This document shows positions 1 through 11,485 of a stretch of DNA of 64,000 bases, piece after piece. The first letter of the stretch is position 1. Each line of letters opens with the position of its first letter. The DNA lies in the NCBI GenBank assembly GCA_020726505.1, contig JAHLEZ010000038.1, forward strand, positions 310,001 to 374,000, given 5' to 3'. The notes beneath the pieces are model-generated. The model searched no databases. It was not told where the DNA came from and was given only the letters and a program-made list of their open reading frames with translations. Position numbers and translations under genes: made by a program. The DNA is from Leptodontidium sp. MPI-SDFR-AT-0119 (lineage: Eukaryota; Ascomycota; Leotiomycetes; Helotiales; Leptodontidiaceae).

Positions 1-470
1 TGTAAGTAGGATCTCCCCGAAGGATTTCCCCAGTGTCACTTGTCACGAGGGCATATACCTAAATTGAGTCTGCACAGAAGGATCAGCCGGCTCGCTTGTC
101 TCGGGAGCATATGCTTAAATCTGCGCATGACCAAAACCGAACCTGCACAGAAGGCCGCACCCCTATCTCGGGGGTATGTACTTAAATTTGCGTATGGTTA
201 ACTTTGTGACTAGTTAAGGATTTCCTCGGCGTCGTTGTCACGAGGGCGTATGCTTAAATTTGCGTATGCCTAAAATTGAGTCTGCACTAAAAAGGGTCCC
301 CCCACCGTCGCTTGTCTCATGCCTAAATCTTCTTATGCTCAAGATTCATTCTGTGGACAATTATCAATAGAGTTACTTTAGGGATATGCAAATTTAAGCA
401 TATTCCCCATTTATATACAACACGAACGAATTCACGGATTCAGAGAAATTTGTGTGCCAATAGGAATGCG
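1..470 (+). repeat. Tandem array of the ~90-bp CATATGCTTAAAT repeat, forward orientation
   Basis: About five degenerate units are seen. Each has a GCATATGCTTAAAT box, then a TGCGTATGCCTAAAATTGAG box, a CTGCACAGAAGG stretch, a variable C-rich stretch and CTTGTCTCGGGG leading into the next unit. The same unit builds the large arrays at 54-60 kb and smaller ones at 30.2-31.25, 34.1-34.85 and 63.0-63.2 kb. Short open frames read through these arrays are repeat translations, not genes. The array runs off the left edge of the window. Confidence 0.8.
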
Positions 471-681
471 TCAACTTAAAAATAAAGCACACCGAGTTGA
501 AATTTCAGGAGCGCTTGGAGGCAGTCGCAGCTGAAATGAGAGAAGCCCACGCAGCTTATTGTCCGTTAAACTCAGACTGCCCAGGAGCTAGCCCCAAGGA
601 AATTCCTGTCAACTGATCAGATTATCGTCAGTTTGCGACCCCTGCTGTTGGACCACTGGCCTACCTTTGCCAAGAAACACG

Positions 682-846
682 ATGCGCATTACCAGTGCCA
701 CTACAGGTGCAGTCCTGATCGTTGTTATTATTGCTGGAGTCCTTCTCGGAGCATACTTCATCACTCATTATTGGATTTTGGGCGCGCGACTTCCAGGCTT
801 CGTGAAAAAGATCACGGGTTGGGGTAATGACGAAGGACGGGGCTAG
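682..846 (+). CDS. Possible small single-pass membrane peptide (54 aa)
   Basis: An ATG at 682 opens 54 codons ending in TAG at 844-846. Residues 9-28 form one strongly hydrophobic segment (AVLIVVIIAGVLLGAYF), followed by a short basic/glycine tail. A separate ORF of 26 codons (536-616) lies just upstream and could be a uORF or another exon. No family is recognised. Support is only the hydrophobic helix and an uninterrupted frame, so it may be chance. Confidence 0.25.
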   Translation: MRITSATTGAVLIVVIIAGVLLGAYFITHYWILGARLPGFVKKITGWGNDEGRG

Positions 847-1245
847 TAATGATGGCCGTTTTGGTGATCTTAATACGGCTGGACGGGTGTAGGCACACTT
901 CCTAGTTGGGCTTTAAGCGCCAGCGCTGACCTAAATCATAGGTATAAGGAGTAAATGGCTTCGATTGAATCACACAGCCGCATAGCAGTCACCTTAAATG
1001 CTCGTTACCACTACTAACGGGCACTGCCTGTCGAAGACTTGCAGATGTTGGAGCTAGCCTCGCCTTCGAACATGTTACTACTGTTCACGGAGAAGGAAAA
1101 TAGCCCATTAGAGAATGAGCAACTTCCAAAATTTGCGAGCAGAGCATGATCCAGATCTGGAAAACGGAGCTGGAGGAACTTCAGGCAATGCAGGGCACCA
1201 AATGCCTACTCTGCTCAGTTAGGATTTTAGTAAATATCCTTATTC
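847..1245. other. Intergenic, nothing recognised
   Basis: No gene, repeat unit or structured element could be supported here. It separates the small ORF at 682 from the 3' end of the minus-strand gene that follows. Confidence 0.4.
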
Positions 1246-2125
1246 TAATTAACATAAGTAATCGTTATAATCACCCGGGAGATCTGGAATCTGTTCTATC
1301 GTATACTGCTCACCATTGCCCGACTTGGTAGCTTGGAAATATGAGACCTCCATATCTGACTGCCTTCGATCAACCCCCTTGATTCTTTCCCATCCAAAGC
1401 CTACAATCCAAGAGATCGGGTTGAGAACTATAGATCCCAGAAGACGGCCTACGCTAAACTTATCGAAGAAAAATGATGCTCTCTCAACGAGATAAACATC
1501 ATTCCTCGTTTGACCGTTCTTCTTGCATAGTATAAAATACTCTGTATTGATACCATACTTGTGCTTTGTGTCCGGCCCAAGAAAAAGGCGGGCAAAGGGG
1601 CCTTTTAAGTCCCAGACCTGACCATTGAATTTTCCCTACAAGGGGTATAAATTAACAGCTTTCTAGTTGAAAAGAAGAATACTATTACCTGAGGAATATT
1701 GTTCTCTATAATCCACTCCATGTAGTCTTCGAATCTTGAATCGCCGTTGAGTAGCTTCTCTAGAACTGGTTTTGCAGTCTGACTAAATGTCAGTCACATG
1801 CAATCAAGGATTGGAAGTAGAACCTACGGATTGTTTGCTTCGATGCTGGTAGACGAGCTGCCCAGGTTCCCAGGTTGTAGTGTTTATAGCATCGCTGCAA
1901 AGCGTTCTGGATGATTCGAATGACTTTGCCCTCATGTTGTGAATGCTTTGTTGTATAAGGAGAGAAGACGTCCAGTATTATATCCTCACAGCGAGGCGCA
2001 GCAGGGCGGCGCAGGAGGGCGGAGCAAGAGGGCGAAGCAAGAAAGGCGGAGCAAGAACGGCGGAGCGAAAGGGCGGAGCAGGAGGGGGAAGGCCAGTTCG
2101 CCAAACCAGGCAATACAAGTCTCAT
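1246..2125 (-). CDS. Hypothetical protein, three exons (~261 aa)
   Basis: Proposed exons are 2125-1824, 1782-1689 and 1635-1246, joined across GTTCTA...TTTAG and GTAATA...TGTAG introns; the joined frame is open and ends in TAG. The C-terminal half looks like a compact folded domain (QVWDLKGPF, RLFLGPDTKHKYGINTEYF, SFFFDKFSVGRLLG). I recognise no named domain. The first ~45 residues are read through a GC-rich minisatellite of ~12-base units (about 1985-2100) and look unnatural (runs of S, C, A and L), so the true start may lie downstream or in another exon. The 3' exons are the firm part. Confidence 0.55.
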
Positions 2126-2657
2126 CCTCTATCAGATCAGTCGATGAAAGACCTCTAACTACGTATAACCTGCAGACGACTCCACTTTAAGAATCTGGAC
2201 AGAGAGAACTGGGCTGATTTTACAAGCCATGTAACCGAGCTGTATGGTTCCACTCGAACGGGCCATTCTAAAGTGAAAAAGCTCTTGAACTGCACCCCTG
2301 CTTTGCCGTTAAGTGTTTTGCTTATTTGACATCTGCTTATTTCAATGACGAATATTAAGGGTCTCAGGCATCACCGTCGGAAATCAGAATTTCCCATGAT
2401 CAAGCGTTATCTTATTTAAGCTCTCGCTTAAAACGGTCATCTCCTCATCGAGCATCTACCTAAGATAAAGCGTCTCCAAAGATTTGTTACATCCCAGATT
2501 TGTGATGTCTTATTGCTTAGATAACTCAAAGGAGCACACGCCAAAACGTTAATTGAACCGACTGAACCATTTATGAAGGTTGTTGCCATGATGACCTCTT
2601 TTCTACTCCAAACTCACTGGACCTCCCTCCTAATATTTCCATTTCGGACAACCCAGG
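2126..2657. other. Intergenic region between divergent genes
   Basis: This holds the 5' flanks of the minus-strand gene at 1246-2125 and of the kinase-like gene at 2658. It is AT-rich, and no repeat unit or further ORF was supported. A short upstream exon of the kinase-like gene could be hidden here. Confidence 0.35.
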
Positions 2658-3705
2658 ATGTTTGACGGATCTGACCGACCTTCGGTACCACCCCGTTGGG
2701 GGCTCCGCCGCGTGAAACGCATCTACACTGATCTTGTGGATGAGTTTTCGAAAGACGAGCTCTCTCACGTACTTCAGGGCCCATCATCGCCTTACCCCGA
2801 AAGTGTGCGATCGCCGGGGAAGCTTCTCAGAATGTGGTTGAGATCCCCCTGGGATGATTATACTCTTATTAGATCCGGACCTGTGGAACCTTCCCTAGCC
2901 AGCTGCCCAGGAAAGTACTTCTCCCGAGCCACAATCCGCGAGTTTCCGAATCCGGGGGGCATGGAACTTCTTCAAGCACTCTCAGGAATTGAACATCCTA
3001 ATATCGCTGAAATATATGATGTGTATTGCCACGGCGATAAGATATTTACCGCTTCGGAATACCTCGAACTTTCTCTAGCTGACACCAACTTTTTATCCTT
3101 CCCGTTCGACGAGTGGGAGGTCGCCACGATCCTCACAGAGGTAGATCAACCGCAATTTTTGGAAGTACCTACTAACAGAAACAGGTCTTGAGCGGCTCGG
3201 GTTACCTTTTGTTAAGAGGGATATCTTGCAAGGAGCTGTCCATGTCTGATATTCGAATATCAGCAGAGGGGAAAATCAAGATCGGTAAGAGCGACCTTGG
3301 GTATGTGCTCAGACTCACTGACCGGGGTCTAGTTCTAGATTTGGAGCAGTACGGGCGGAAAGCATCGGATGAAAGTACACGATTCGCGCATGCCCTCCTC
3401 GATCTACCATTCATCGCACACATAGTGGAAGAGATGTTGCTGTTGAGATATGAGAAGGAGGTTTGGCCCGAAAGGGTGATTGATTTCCTCTCGTGTTGCT
3501 TGACTGGTTCAATCCAAAGCTTGATGAGAGTAAGTAATATGCCCAGCGACTGGAGTTATCACTGACAAGACAGCATCCTTTCCTCGCCAATGCTAGGGCC
3601 GCAAGCAAGCTTGCGCCAAGGGTACGATTCGCCATTGAGGCATCAAGGATAGACCTGTTGAATATGAATAGAGAGTCTGTATCCGGCAGGGTGGATGTTA
3701 TGTGA
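2658..3705 (+). CDS. Degenerate protein-kinase-like protein (pseudokinase), ~319 aa
   Basis: Exons 2658-3140, 3185-3529 and 3574-3705 join in frame across two 44-base introns (GTAGAT...AACAG and GTAAGT...GACAG). The fold signature is a kinase N-lobe (LLQALSGIEHPNIAEIYDV, then FTASEYLELSL), a helix E-like TILTEVLSGSGYLL, a catalytic-loop position reading CKELSMSDIRI where HRDxKxxN is expected, GKIKIGKSDLG at the DFG position, and a terminal HPFL as at the end of many kinase C-lobes. The key catalytic residues (HRD aspartate, DFG) are absent, so it should be catalytically dead. Kinase-like proteins of this type occur near fungal NLR loci; a signalling or decoy role is only inference. An upstream exon is possible. 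Confidence 0.65.
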
Positions 3706-4055
3706 CGTATGGAATAGTTGGAATACTTAGATACTGGTACAAATAATAAAACATGCGTCAAGTGGGACTGTGGTTGGCGTGCTGGCGTTTCATCATGCAT
3801 TGGTCTATTCAAGTCGGCATTGATCAGAGTAACCGTACTCCAAATCGTCCCTTGCAAGTAGTTTGCATCCGCTCCTGACCCCGGTGTCGCTCAAGCCGGT
3901 CAATTCCACGCATTTCCACGTATCCAGGGCTATCATCCTGCATACCCTCGGAGGCTGCGCCCCAGGAGACAGGTATAAGAAGGTGAGTCCTCCCTCCTTT
4001 TCTCTTTTTGAGTTCCAACTTCTTCCACATTATCTTTCATAATATCACCGCGATC

Positions 4056-4695
4056 ATGACGAAGTCGAGCGCAAGCCAAATATCGGGCTCATGCAACAAC
4101 GCAACCCCCCTCCCGCGGGAGAATCTTACCCAGCCAACCGGCGATCGGTACATGTCCTCGTTAGAATCGAGTGAAGTTCAGGTTCTGGATGATTCTCAAG
4201 GTAGCTCGCTACAAAGACCGTTCTCTAGCCCATGCTAATGTTTGACTAGAACAACCAATCAAGATAGAAGAGACATCTTCGAAGCCAACTGTCTCCGGAC
4301 CCCAGAAGAGGAAACATATGGCGAAGGAAGATAATCAGCAGCCAACCTACGACAAACTCGGACATACGGATGTTGGAGCGAAGGATGATGTGACAGACGG
4401 GAGGGCTAAATTCGGCCGCAAAAGCGGCAAGAACATGTCCAAAAGGCGCCGCATATTCCCCTTGAACTTATCTGAGAACTCTTGTCGAGCATCGGACAAG
4501 CTAAACTCTATCGAGGAAGAAGTCGAGGGAGCTCTTGATATAGTTTACGGACTCGGTACCAACAAGGAGACCCGCGCAACTCAGCTTCTTTTTTTAAGGG
4601 CGAGGGATAATGCTCGAAATCTTCGGGAGGTTCTCGATCAAGTCTTTGAGCATTTTTTTACTTTGGATAGTGATAGTTCGGATAATGATCAATAA
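4056..4695 (+). CDS. Hypothetical basic, probably nuclear protein (196 aa)
   Basis: Two exons, 4056-4200 and 4250-4695, are joined by a 49-base intron (GTAGCT...TGACTAG) that restores one open frame across 196 codons. The N-terminal half is polar and probably disordered. A basic cluster (GKNMSKRRRIF) at about residue 105 looks like a nuclear localisation signal. The C-terminal 80 residues are predicted helical (SIEEEVEGALDIVYGL, NARNLREVLDQVFEHFF) with an acidic tail (DSDSSDNDQ). I recognise no family; small basic/helical proteins of this kind are common orphans in ascomycetes. Confidence 0.6.
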
Positions 4696-5152
4696 GTGTC
4701 ATATGAAATCTATCATGCTTAATATTTGCTTTTGCAACGATTGACTCTTATATTTCCCGGCTTGACTTTATTCTGGAATTTACTGTCCATGTCGAGTTCA
4801 ACTGGATGTCTTGATGATAATATGACTGAACACCAATCTAGCAAGCCTTCTCTTCCAATCTCTATACACCCAACGGACTTGCTTGTCAAGGAAAGCAAAC
4901 GATCGAGGTCGGTTTGACATGGTAAAGACTGGATTGACTACAAAGCAGGGAAGAGGAGGGTGAGGGAGGAGGAGGTTATATACATGTTGCCTGCCAGGGG
5001 GCGGGACAGATTGCGTTAGTGATTCCCTGACATTGCTCGATAGGCTACAATCGATTACATTTCTTAACATGCAGTGATCTTGCGGCTATTTTCCCCTCCA
5101 ATTCTTGTGATTGTAGAATCTTAGGAAGTGGATAGGTTCCCGCCTGTTCAGG

Positions 5153-5380
5153 TTAGTAAAATTGATCGCGTGGCATCAGATTTCTTACAATTTCCTTTTT
5201 AGAAGGTGGCCACCAGTCGGGGCTGCTGTAGACACTGTATCTCCCGCCCCGTAGGACTATCACCGCTGCTTTGACCCCAGGCTCCTCGCTTAAACGGTAT
5301 GTATTAATAAGCAAAGTATCCTCTTTCCTTCTCACCCTCTCGTTTCTTCGTTTCGCCGCTTTGCGCATTTCTGGAGACAT
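5153..5380 (-). CDS. Small MADS-like protein (75 aa)
   Basis: A single exon with an ATG start. The order KRRNERVRRKEDTLLINTYRLSEEPGVKAAVIVLRGG, broken into its parts, resembles the MADS core: a basic KRRNE stretch, then a helix, then the V-K-A-A-V-I-V strand, then GRYSVYSS. It ends with WWPPS, a pattern I associate with short fungal MADS-related proteins. It lacks the extra domains of SRF/MEF2 factors. It may be a mini DNA-binding protein or a relic; assignment by motif resemblance only. Confidence 0.45.
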   Translation of the reverse strand: MSPEMRKAAKRRNERVRRKEDTLLINTYRLSEEPGVKAAVIVLRGGRYSVYSSPDWWPPSKKEIVRNLMPRDQFY

Positions 5381-6077
5381 CAGACGTATTATGAAGGACT
5401 GGGTAATAGTATCTTAAATTTAATGTATGTAGAAGGACTTCATTCTACGACGTTTTTGTAGGAAGGGGTGAGTGGGTTGGGGTTGCAAACCAAGACTTAA
5501 GCTTAAATCAGAATATGCCAGATCCATCCATGTCATGACATCAATAGCCGGCTGTGTTAAATAGGCGTAGTCATACCATCTGTTTCCTAAACGGGAACTT
5601 CTTCTACGAGGCTTCTAAAAGCCGATGCATACATAGGTTCATGCTTGACATGATAGATTACTGATGCAAACTCTGACAGATGCTAAGTCCCAAGCAACAC
5701 GTCACACGAGGCAGAGAGGCAAGATGCTACTCCCAGCATTCGAAGAATCATCTTTCGCACGACGATCGAAATCGCAGTGCTTTCCAACTGACGATGCTCT
5801 TTTATCGCCTCAGCTTAGAGGATCTACTCTGCTTCGGAGAAATTAGCCTTAGGCTTGTTCATAGACAGCATACCTCGCTTCTCGGTTATTTACGCATGAT
5901 TAGCTTGGATCGGTCGTTGAGGAAAGCATTGAAGAATTCTGTAAACAATCTTTATTACTAAAGCGGAATGCTAGCCTAATAATTGCAAAGGTACCACTGT
6001 TTATTCTCATGCCAACATCGCATATCTTCTCGCCCAAATATCTTCACGACCACCGATGTTAAGGAACCATTTATAGC
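5381..6077. other. Intergenic, no supported gene
   Basis: Short overlapping ORFs on the plus strand around 5664-5961 show no recognisable domain or hydrophobic pattern and no convincing splice partners. I see no repeat unit or mobile element end. Confidence 0.35.
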
Positions 6078-6857
6078 TTAATCATGCTTCCCCCGCCCAC
6101 GACTCGCTCTCATAGCTTCCTTCTCCTCTGCCTTTTCCTTCTCATCATTGTGCTCCTTCATGATCTTCCTCATACCCCATATATCAAATGCTAGTAATAG
6201 TACTAGCATAATAGTAGTGTAGCCCCCTGTGACAGCCGCTGTGACGATAGCAGTAACTGACCAGTGCCCACCTCGAGCCGTGTAGATGTTGATGATTGTC
6301 GTGAGGAACCCAATTGCTGAATTGGTCAAGCTGGGCCTCATAAACAATTTAGTTACCCCCCTTAAGCATCGTCGCGGTTATCTAACGTACCAAATAATTC
6401 GATCAAGCATCCACTTGTAGTTACTGTACCAGATCCTGCACAAGAAGAGCATCCCTACTGAAGCAACGCCACAGCAGAATCCGGCCAACCACAGTAGCGG
6501 CAGGTTCTGTGCAGCTTTGACAACGACCTTACCCGCCTTACCTGCCCCCTCAGAAAGCGTACGAGAATTCCGGATTGATGTGAAGGTTCCTGGCAAGACG
6601 AGGTATCCAGCGAGTAGCAGCCAACTGAAGACACCTGCGAGGATGTTGTGCCACTTCGGAACCGTGTCCAACTGTAGGAGCATATCGATGTATCTTGTTT
6701 TCAACGGTGGATTTGGGGCGATTGAAGGCTTTTCTTGGGGCGCCTCCTCATCGGTCGTGGTCGTCTTGGCCTTGTTGGCCCTTGGAGGTGGAGGTCGCTG
6801 AAGGCGGAAAGGGTGCGGAGAGTCGGAGCGAGAGAAAGAGCCCGGCATTTTGTTCAT
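6078..6857 (-). CDS. Conserved-type fungal membrane protein, four predicted TM segments (241 aa)
   Basis: Exons 6857-6391 and 6336-6078 join across a 54-base intron (GTACGT...ATGAG), the split codon giving Trp. Residues 1-60 are Pro/Arg-rich and cytosolic-looking. Four hydrophobic stretches follow: NILAGVFSWLLLAGYLVLPG, LLWLAGFCCGVASVGMLFLC, a weaker SAIGFLTTIINIY, and AIVTAAVTGGYTTIMLVLLL. The C-terminus is a charged helix (KIMKEHNDEKEKAEEKEAM). Start chosen at the ATG opening MNKMPGSFSR; the frame upstream to 6935 has no earlier ATG. The architecture resembles an uncharacterised membrane family widespread in Pezizomycotina. No enzymatic motif is visible. Confidence 0.75.
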
Positions 6858-7142
6858 AGTTGATGCTAGAGAGGCAAGCCCAAGTGGGTGGCCGTCCCCT
6901 TTAAGTACCACCAATCTGACTTCTGAAAGCTGCAAAGAGGTTAATTAAGCTTGAGCCGTCATTGCAATAGCCTATTTAAGCAATATATGCACTGATAGCC
7001 CCAGAATTTCGTGCTCAAGAAGCGTGGCTGGGGCTTATTTAGGATGCTCTTGATTACCACTACCATCAACGGTACTTGGGACGGCCATTACCCTCAGCAG
7101 TTGACTATGTACTCATGTGGTTGCAATGCGCGCTTAAATCTA

Positions 7143-9650
7143 TTATCGAACCTTCCTTGGACGGTGGAGTCTAGATATGTCTTCTGTGGCGGTACGCTTC
7201 AACTCGAGAATCCTCAACGCATCGTCGCGCAGTCTCTTAGCAGATTCCTCCATCTCATCAGTACGAAGATTGTCCTGTGGGACTAGCAATATTGTATGTG
7301 TCCGATCATCTATTACCGCCTGGAAACAATCTCGTAGATCAAGCATCTGTAATTCCGTGTTGAAAATCCGGAACTTGTTCCTCATGTACCTCTTCGCAAT
7401 TTGTTCGACTCTGAATGAGTCTGTTGGATGAGCATAGATTGATCGCAACTCTTTCCAATTATGTTCCATCCAGGCCTTGAAGTGGATCTCGACCTTCTCT
7501 TGCTCGTATTGATCCTGTACCAGTCTTTCTCGCCCCAACCTTTCCCGCTGTAGCCGTTCCTCCTCTGGCCTCCTCTGTAATTCCTCTTCTTGCCTGAGCC
7601 GTTCTTGTCTCTGTCGTTCTTTCTCCCGTCTCAACCTCTCATGTATCTTGGCCCTTTCCAACCCCGCCGGCCCAAATCCCTCTTGTTCCAATCTCTCCCG
7701 CTCCAATCTTCTCTCCCTGTCCAATATCTCCTGCTTCAACTCTTGTTGCAACTTCTCCCACCTCTCCCGCTGCAATCTCTCCTGGTCCACTCTCTCTTGT
7801 TCTTGCCTGCGTTGCTCTTGCCTTCTCTCTTCCTGCGCACTCGTGGCCTGCGATTGACCGCCAGTCTGATTTACCCCAGAGGTCTCTTGAGATTGACCTC
7901 TATCTTGCCTATGGTAATAAGACAGCACACTTTCCTCATCTTCCGTATCCTCGTCTATGTTTTCGGCATTTCCCATCCTAGACGGCCTACCAAAGAATGC
8001 AAGGTATACAGATTTCCGAACGAAGAAGGACGTTATGCCATCTCCCTGATCTTGTCGTGTGTCGTGGAGGTGATCGACAAACAATAAGTTGCGATCTGCT
8101 TCATGAGACTGGACCCGAGGGGTCCCACACCTGTCAGCCAGTGCAACACCAGGCCCAGAAGTCACTAGAATAGGCCTTGATTGCGGGTATGTTTGCCTAG
8201 CGTCTGTGCCTAGCTTTTTCATAGCCTTGATTTCATCGGATTCAAATCCTAACTCACTTGCAAGATCAGCAAGGCAGCGCAACACAGCGGGGACCGCATG
8301 TGCCCTTGGTTTTTGCACCAAATTCTCCTTCTCAGGTTCCCGCGGTATGAAAGGGTATTCGCGCATGGCGAAGGCGAATAAATGTCGGATTCCATGCTCG
8401 ATCTGGTCGGTGCGGCTGCCTCCCCTACGAATGAAAGTGTCTTCTGCTATTTGGATTCTGACAAGACCATCCTCCTGGTTGACACCAGTGAACCGCTTCC
8501 GAAGAGCTTCGATGAGACTTTTGTTCTTTGGAACTTGTGTCAACCGCCTCACTGAGTTTGTGAGGAGCTCCAAATATACCACATCACAAAAAAACGTGCG
8601 TAGGGACGGCACAAGTCCCTCGATCATTTGTAGTCGTCTCCAGATCTCTTCACGTTCAGGACCGCTGAAGGCACTGAATATCTTGCCGCCGTATATCTCA
8701 CTGGAGAGAAACTTTGCATCCATCGTCGATGCTCGCGGCGCTCTCAGCTCTATGGCCTTCACCGTCGCCGGGTCAATCTTCTCCATTGCATGCTCATCAC
8801 CCTCGACCAAGTCAGAATAGAATTTCTTTATGCCTTCGAGGTAATTCATGATTAGCTAAGGTAAATTAGCTACTATGCTAAACTAAACTTCTTACTTACT
8901 TCGGGGCATCTCATGGGCATTATCTTGTGAAGTGTAGTCAGCCTCATTCCATCCCAGAGACCGTAGATGGGCAGTAAGCTGTCGAAGGCTTCCGTCCATT
9001 CCTCGTTGCGGAGTAAGGTGATCATGTTCTTTGCTCTGGTCCCCTTTAGTCGAGCTTGCCACCGCTGCCTGAAGATAAAATTATCCTTGTATTGACGTAT
9101 CTTGCGATACACTTCACCATCGGTAGGCTTCTCCTCGTTTGAGTATTCTTCAATAAGGCAAGTTTCCAAGTTAGTATCGAGGTCTACCCGTTGTGGTTAG
9201 TTTGAACATTTGTTAATCATGCTTGACTATACCTGACAGGTAGAGGTCGACTGTCCACCATTTGTCTGTTTCGGAAAGAAATTCTCGGGCAGCCTCAATT
9301 CTATGTAGTCCATGCAAGTAATCAAGCTTGTACTCGTCCGGGAAGGTGAGCTCTGGGACATCATTTAATAATTGATGTGCTGAAACTTTCGAATCGCGTA
9401 AAGCCAAAGCAAGACATTCCTGGGAGATCTTCGCGGGTACATGGTTGTATAGTTCCAAGCGATGACATCCTTCCTTGTGAAAGCACTCCGCCAATATCGC
9501 CACATGCTGTCTGCTTGGCTCCCTTCGTACGTTTGTGCCATCCCAATAGAGACGGAGCACATCGAGGCTGACTCGTGCAGCACCTAGATATTTAAGACGC
9601 CTTTCAACGTCGAGTCTAGACTCCTCAGCTCGAGCTCGAGACTGCCGCAT
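7143..9650 (-). CDS. DUF3723-type protein with long coiled coil (~804 aa)
   Basis: Three exons, 9650-9233, 9183-8900 and 8855-7143, with GTATAG...GTAG and GTAAGT...TTAG introns. The N-terminal ~420 residues carry the hallmarks of the fungal DUF3723 family as I recall it: LHGLHRIEAAREFL, KWWTVDLYLS, RWQARLKGTRAKNM, LPIYGLWDGMRL and an acidic/aromatic block ending FFCDVVYLE. From about residue 550 there is an Arg/Glu/Gln-rich coiled coil of ~130 residues, then a conserved-looking globular tail (FKAWMEHNWKELRSIYAHP). Function is unknown; the family is often expanded in accessory, repeat-rich regions. LHGLHRIEAAREFL recalls the G-x-HR-x-x-AA motif of ParB/Srx-fold proteins (inference). The start is the first ATG in the frame. 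Confidence 0.75.
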
Positions 9651-10134
9651 GTTCCTTGAAAATTTGATAAGATGCAAGAGGCGGAGACAAGGCGGTTCCT
9701 AGGAGCAAATCCTTATTCTTGTACTATTGTCGATATCAAAGTTGATTGTGCTAATGGTGATCTCTTTTAACTTATAGGGTTAAGCATTTCCAGTAATCAG
9801 CTAATATCAGCATACACTAAATTTTAGCATCATATAGCAAATTGAGTATTGGATATTTAACAGTCGACATCAGCATTTAGCACATAAAACGTTTAATATT
9901 ATTAAGCTTTCGGCCAAAAAAGGCACCCAGCAAATTTAAGGGTACACTAAATTGAAGTATATAATAAAATCGAAGTAAAAAAGAATCTGAGCGCGGACTG
10001 CACTAGCCAGTTTTGTTATTGCCGATAGCTGGAATTTTAGAGTCCATAGCCCCCTTATTCCTATTAATGGGCCTGTTATTGTAAAACCCACTACAGTTGA
10101 GTTTCTTTCGTCTTCATCCTGAACTCAAATCATT
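9651..10134. other. Intergenic, start of AT-rich desert
   Basis: AT-rich sequence with traces of the AAATTTAAG motif of the array family (around 9940-9960) but no intact unit. It contains the presumed promoter of the DUF3723 gene. No ORF is supported. Confidence 0.35.
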
Positions 10135-10545
10135 ATGCTTACCACTATTAGCGTTACTATTATCTGTCTCGAATGCGGCCGCGAAAAGCCCAAAGATCTC
10201 AAGTCCGACATGGTTTGCACCCATCCCCTCGGCATCTAGCAGTTCCTTCGCTTTAGCATCGGAGCGGATACAATCACTGCAGCATTCTGCGAGAGATGTC
10301 TAAACTGTATGGCAAAACGACCCATCAAAAAAACCAACGACGACGACGAGTTCTATGAAGTTGAAAGACTAGCACGTCAAGATTTGGATATGATGAACGA
10401 TATTAGAGAAAGGCACGAGATTGTGAGGTTATTCACCAACCATAAGATGAAGCTGTACTTGGATTATATCAGACCGCTTATCGAAGTGGGAAAGAGTAAC
10501 AAGTTATCTGTCAGTTGTATGGAAGGGTACCAAAGGCACGGTTAA
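10135..10545 (+). pseudogene. Broken zinc-ribbon-like small ORF
   Basis: From ATG 10135 the frame reads a Cys pair (CLECGREK), then VCTHP, then an in-frame TAG at 10237-10239. In the same frame it continues with FCERCLNCMAKRP and a charged helical tail (YEVERLARQDLDMMNDI) to a stop at 10543-10545. The CxxC...C...CxxC spacing on both sides of the stop suggests one zinc-binding domain interrupted by a nonsense change. Reading the stop as part of a 27-base intron (GTTTGC...TCTAG) would keep the frame, but that is shorter than any other intron here. Family not recognised. Confidence 0.4.
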
Positions 10546-11485
10546 CATGCCTGAAAATTGCAGCCTCTAGGACAAACTCAACGGAATTCATTTTAATCCT
10601 TTATATTTCTGAACTTCGATGCTCTCCAAGTCATATAAATTGTAGCATTCTGCATCGGAAGACCAGATAGGTTCTCCCGAAGTGGTATTACAGCGAAATA
10701 TTGCGGAAGAGCTTGGGACTGGCGGCTTGTGGGAAGTGATACGTTCTGGAAGAATTCGCTTTGTCGTTATTGTTAGGAAATGACGATATCGCGTGCAGTG
10801 ATAGCGTATGCTGGGATGATATCTATGATGGAGACAAATGAAAAGAGATTTAAGCGAAAATAGCTAATAGGAGAGGAGGAAGAATGAGAGGGAATAGGGG
10901 TGGTGGCAACAGAATGAAAATCAACTGGCGGGAGAATGACCACAGCCGTGCTCTCATTTTTGAGCATGCTCAAATTTAGGCATATAGCCTATAATAAATA
11001 ACCCAAAATAAATCCTAATACATAGAATTATTTTAAGTATACACTAATTTAAGGGTATGCCTTCCTAATAGATGATACAAACAAATCCCTTTTCACATAA
11101 TTATCTTAGGCATATGCTAATTTAAGAATATGCTCTCCTGATAAACAAGTCAAAATAAATCCTTATTCACAGAATTATTTTAAGCATATATAAATTTAAG
11201 GATATGCCTTTTTAATAAATAACGTAGAATGAAGTCTCATTTATTAAATTATTTTAAGCATACACTAATTTAAGAATATGCTCTCTAATAAATAAGTCAA
11301 AACAAATCCTTATTCACAGAATTATTTTAGGCATATATCTTTGTAACAAACAGTACAGAAAATTCATGTTCACAGAATTATTTTAAGTATATACTAATTT
11401 AAGCATATTGCTTTCTTAACAAATGATACAAAATGAACACTTATTCGCAAAACCATTTTAAGTATATGCTAATTTAAGGATATGC

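Noticed and set aside
7590..8087. Plus-strand Leu/Pro/Ser-rich ORF
   Set aside because: Antisense of the Arg/Glu/Gln coiled coil of the DUF3723 gene.
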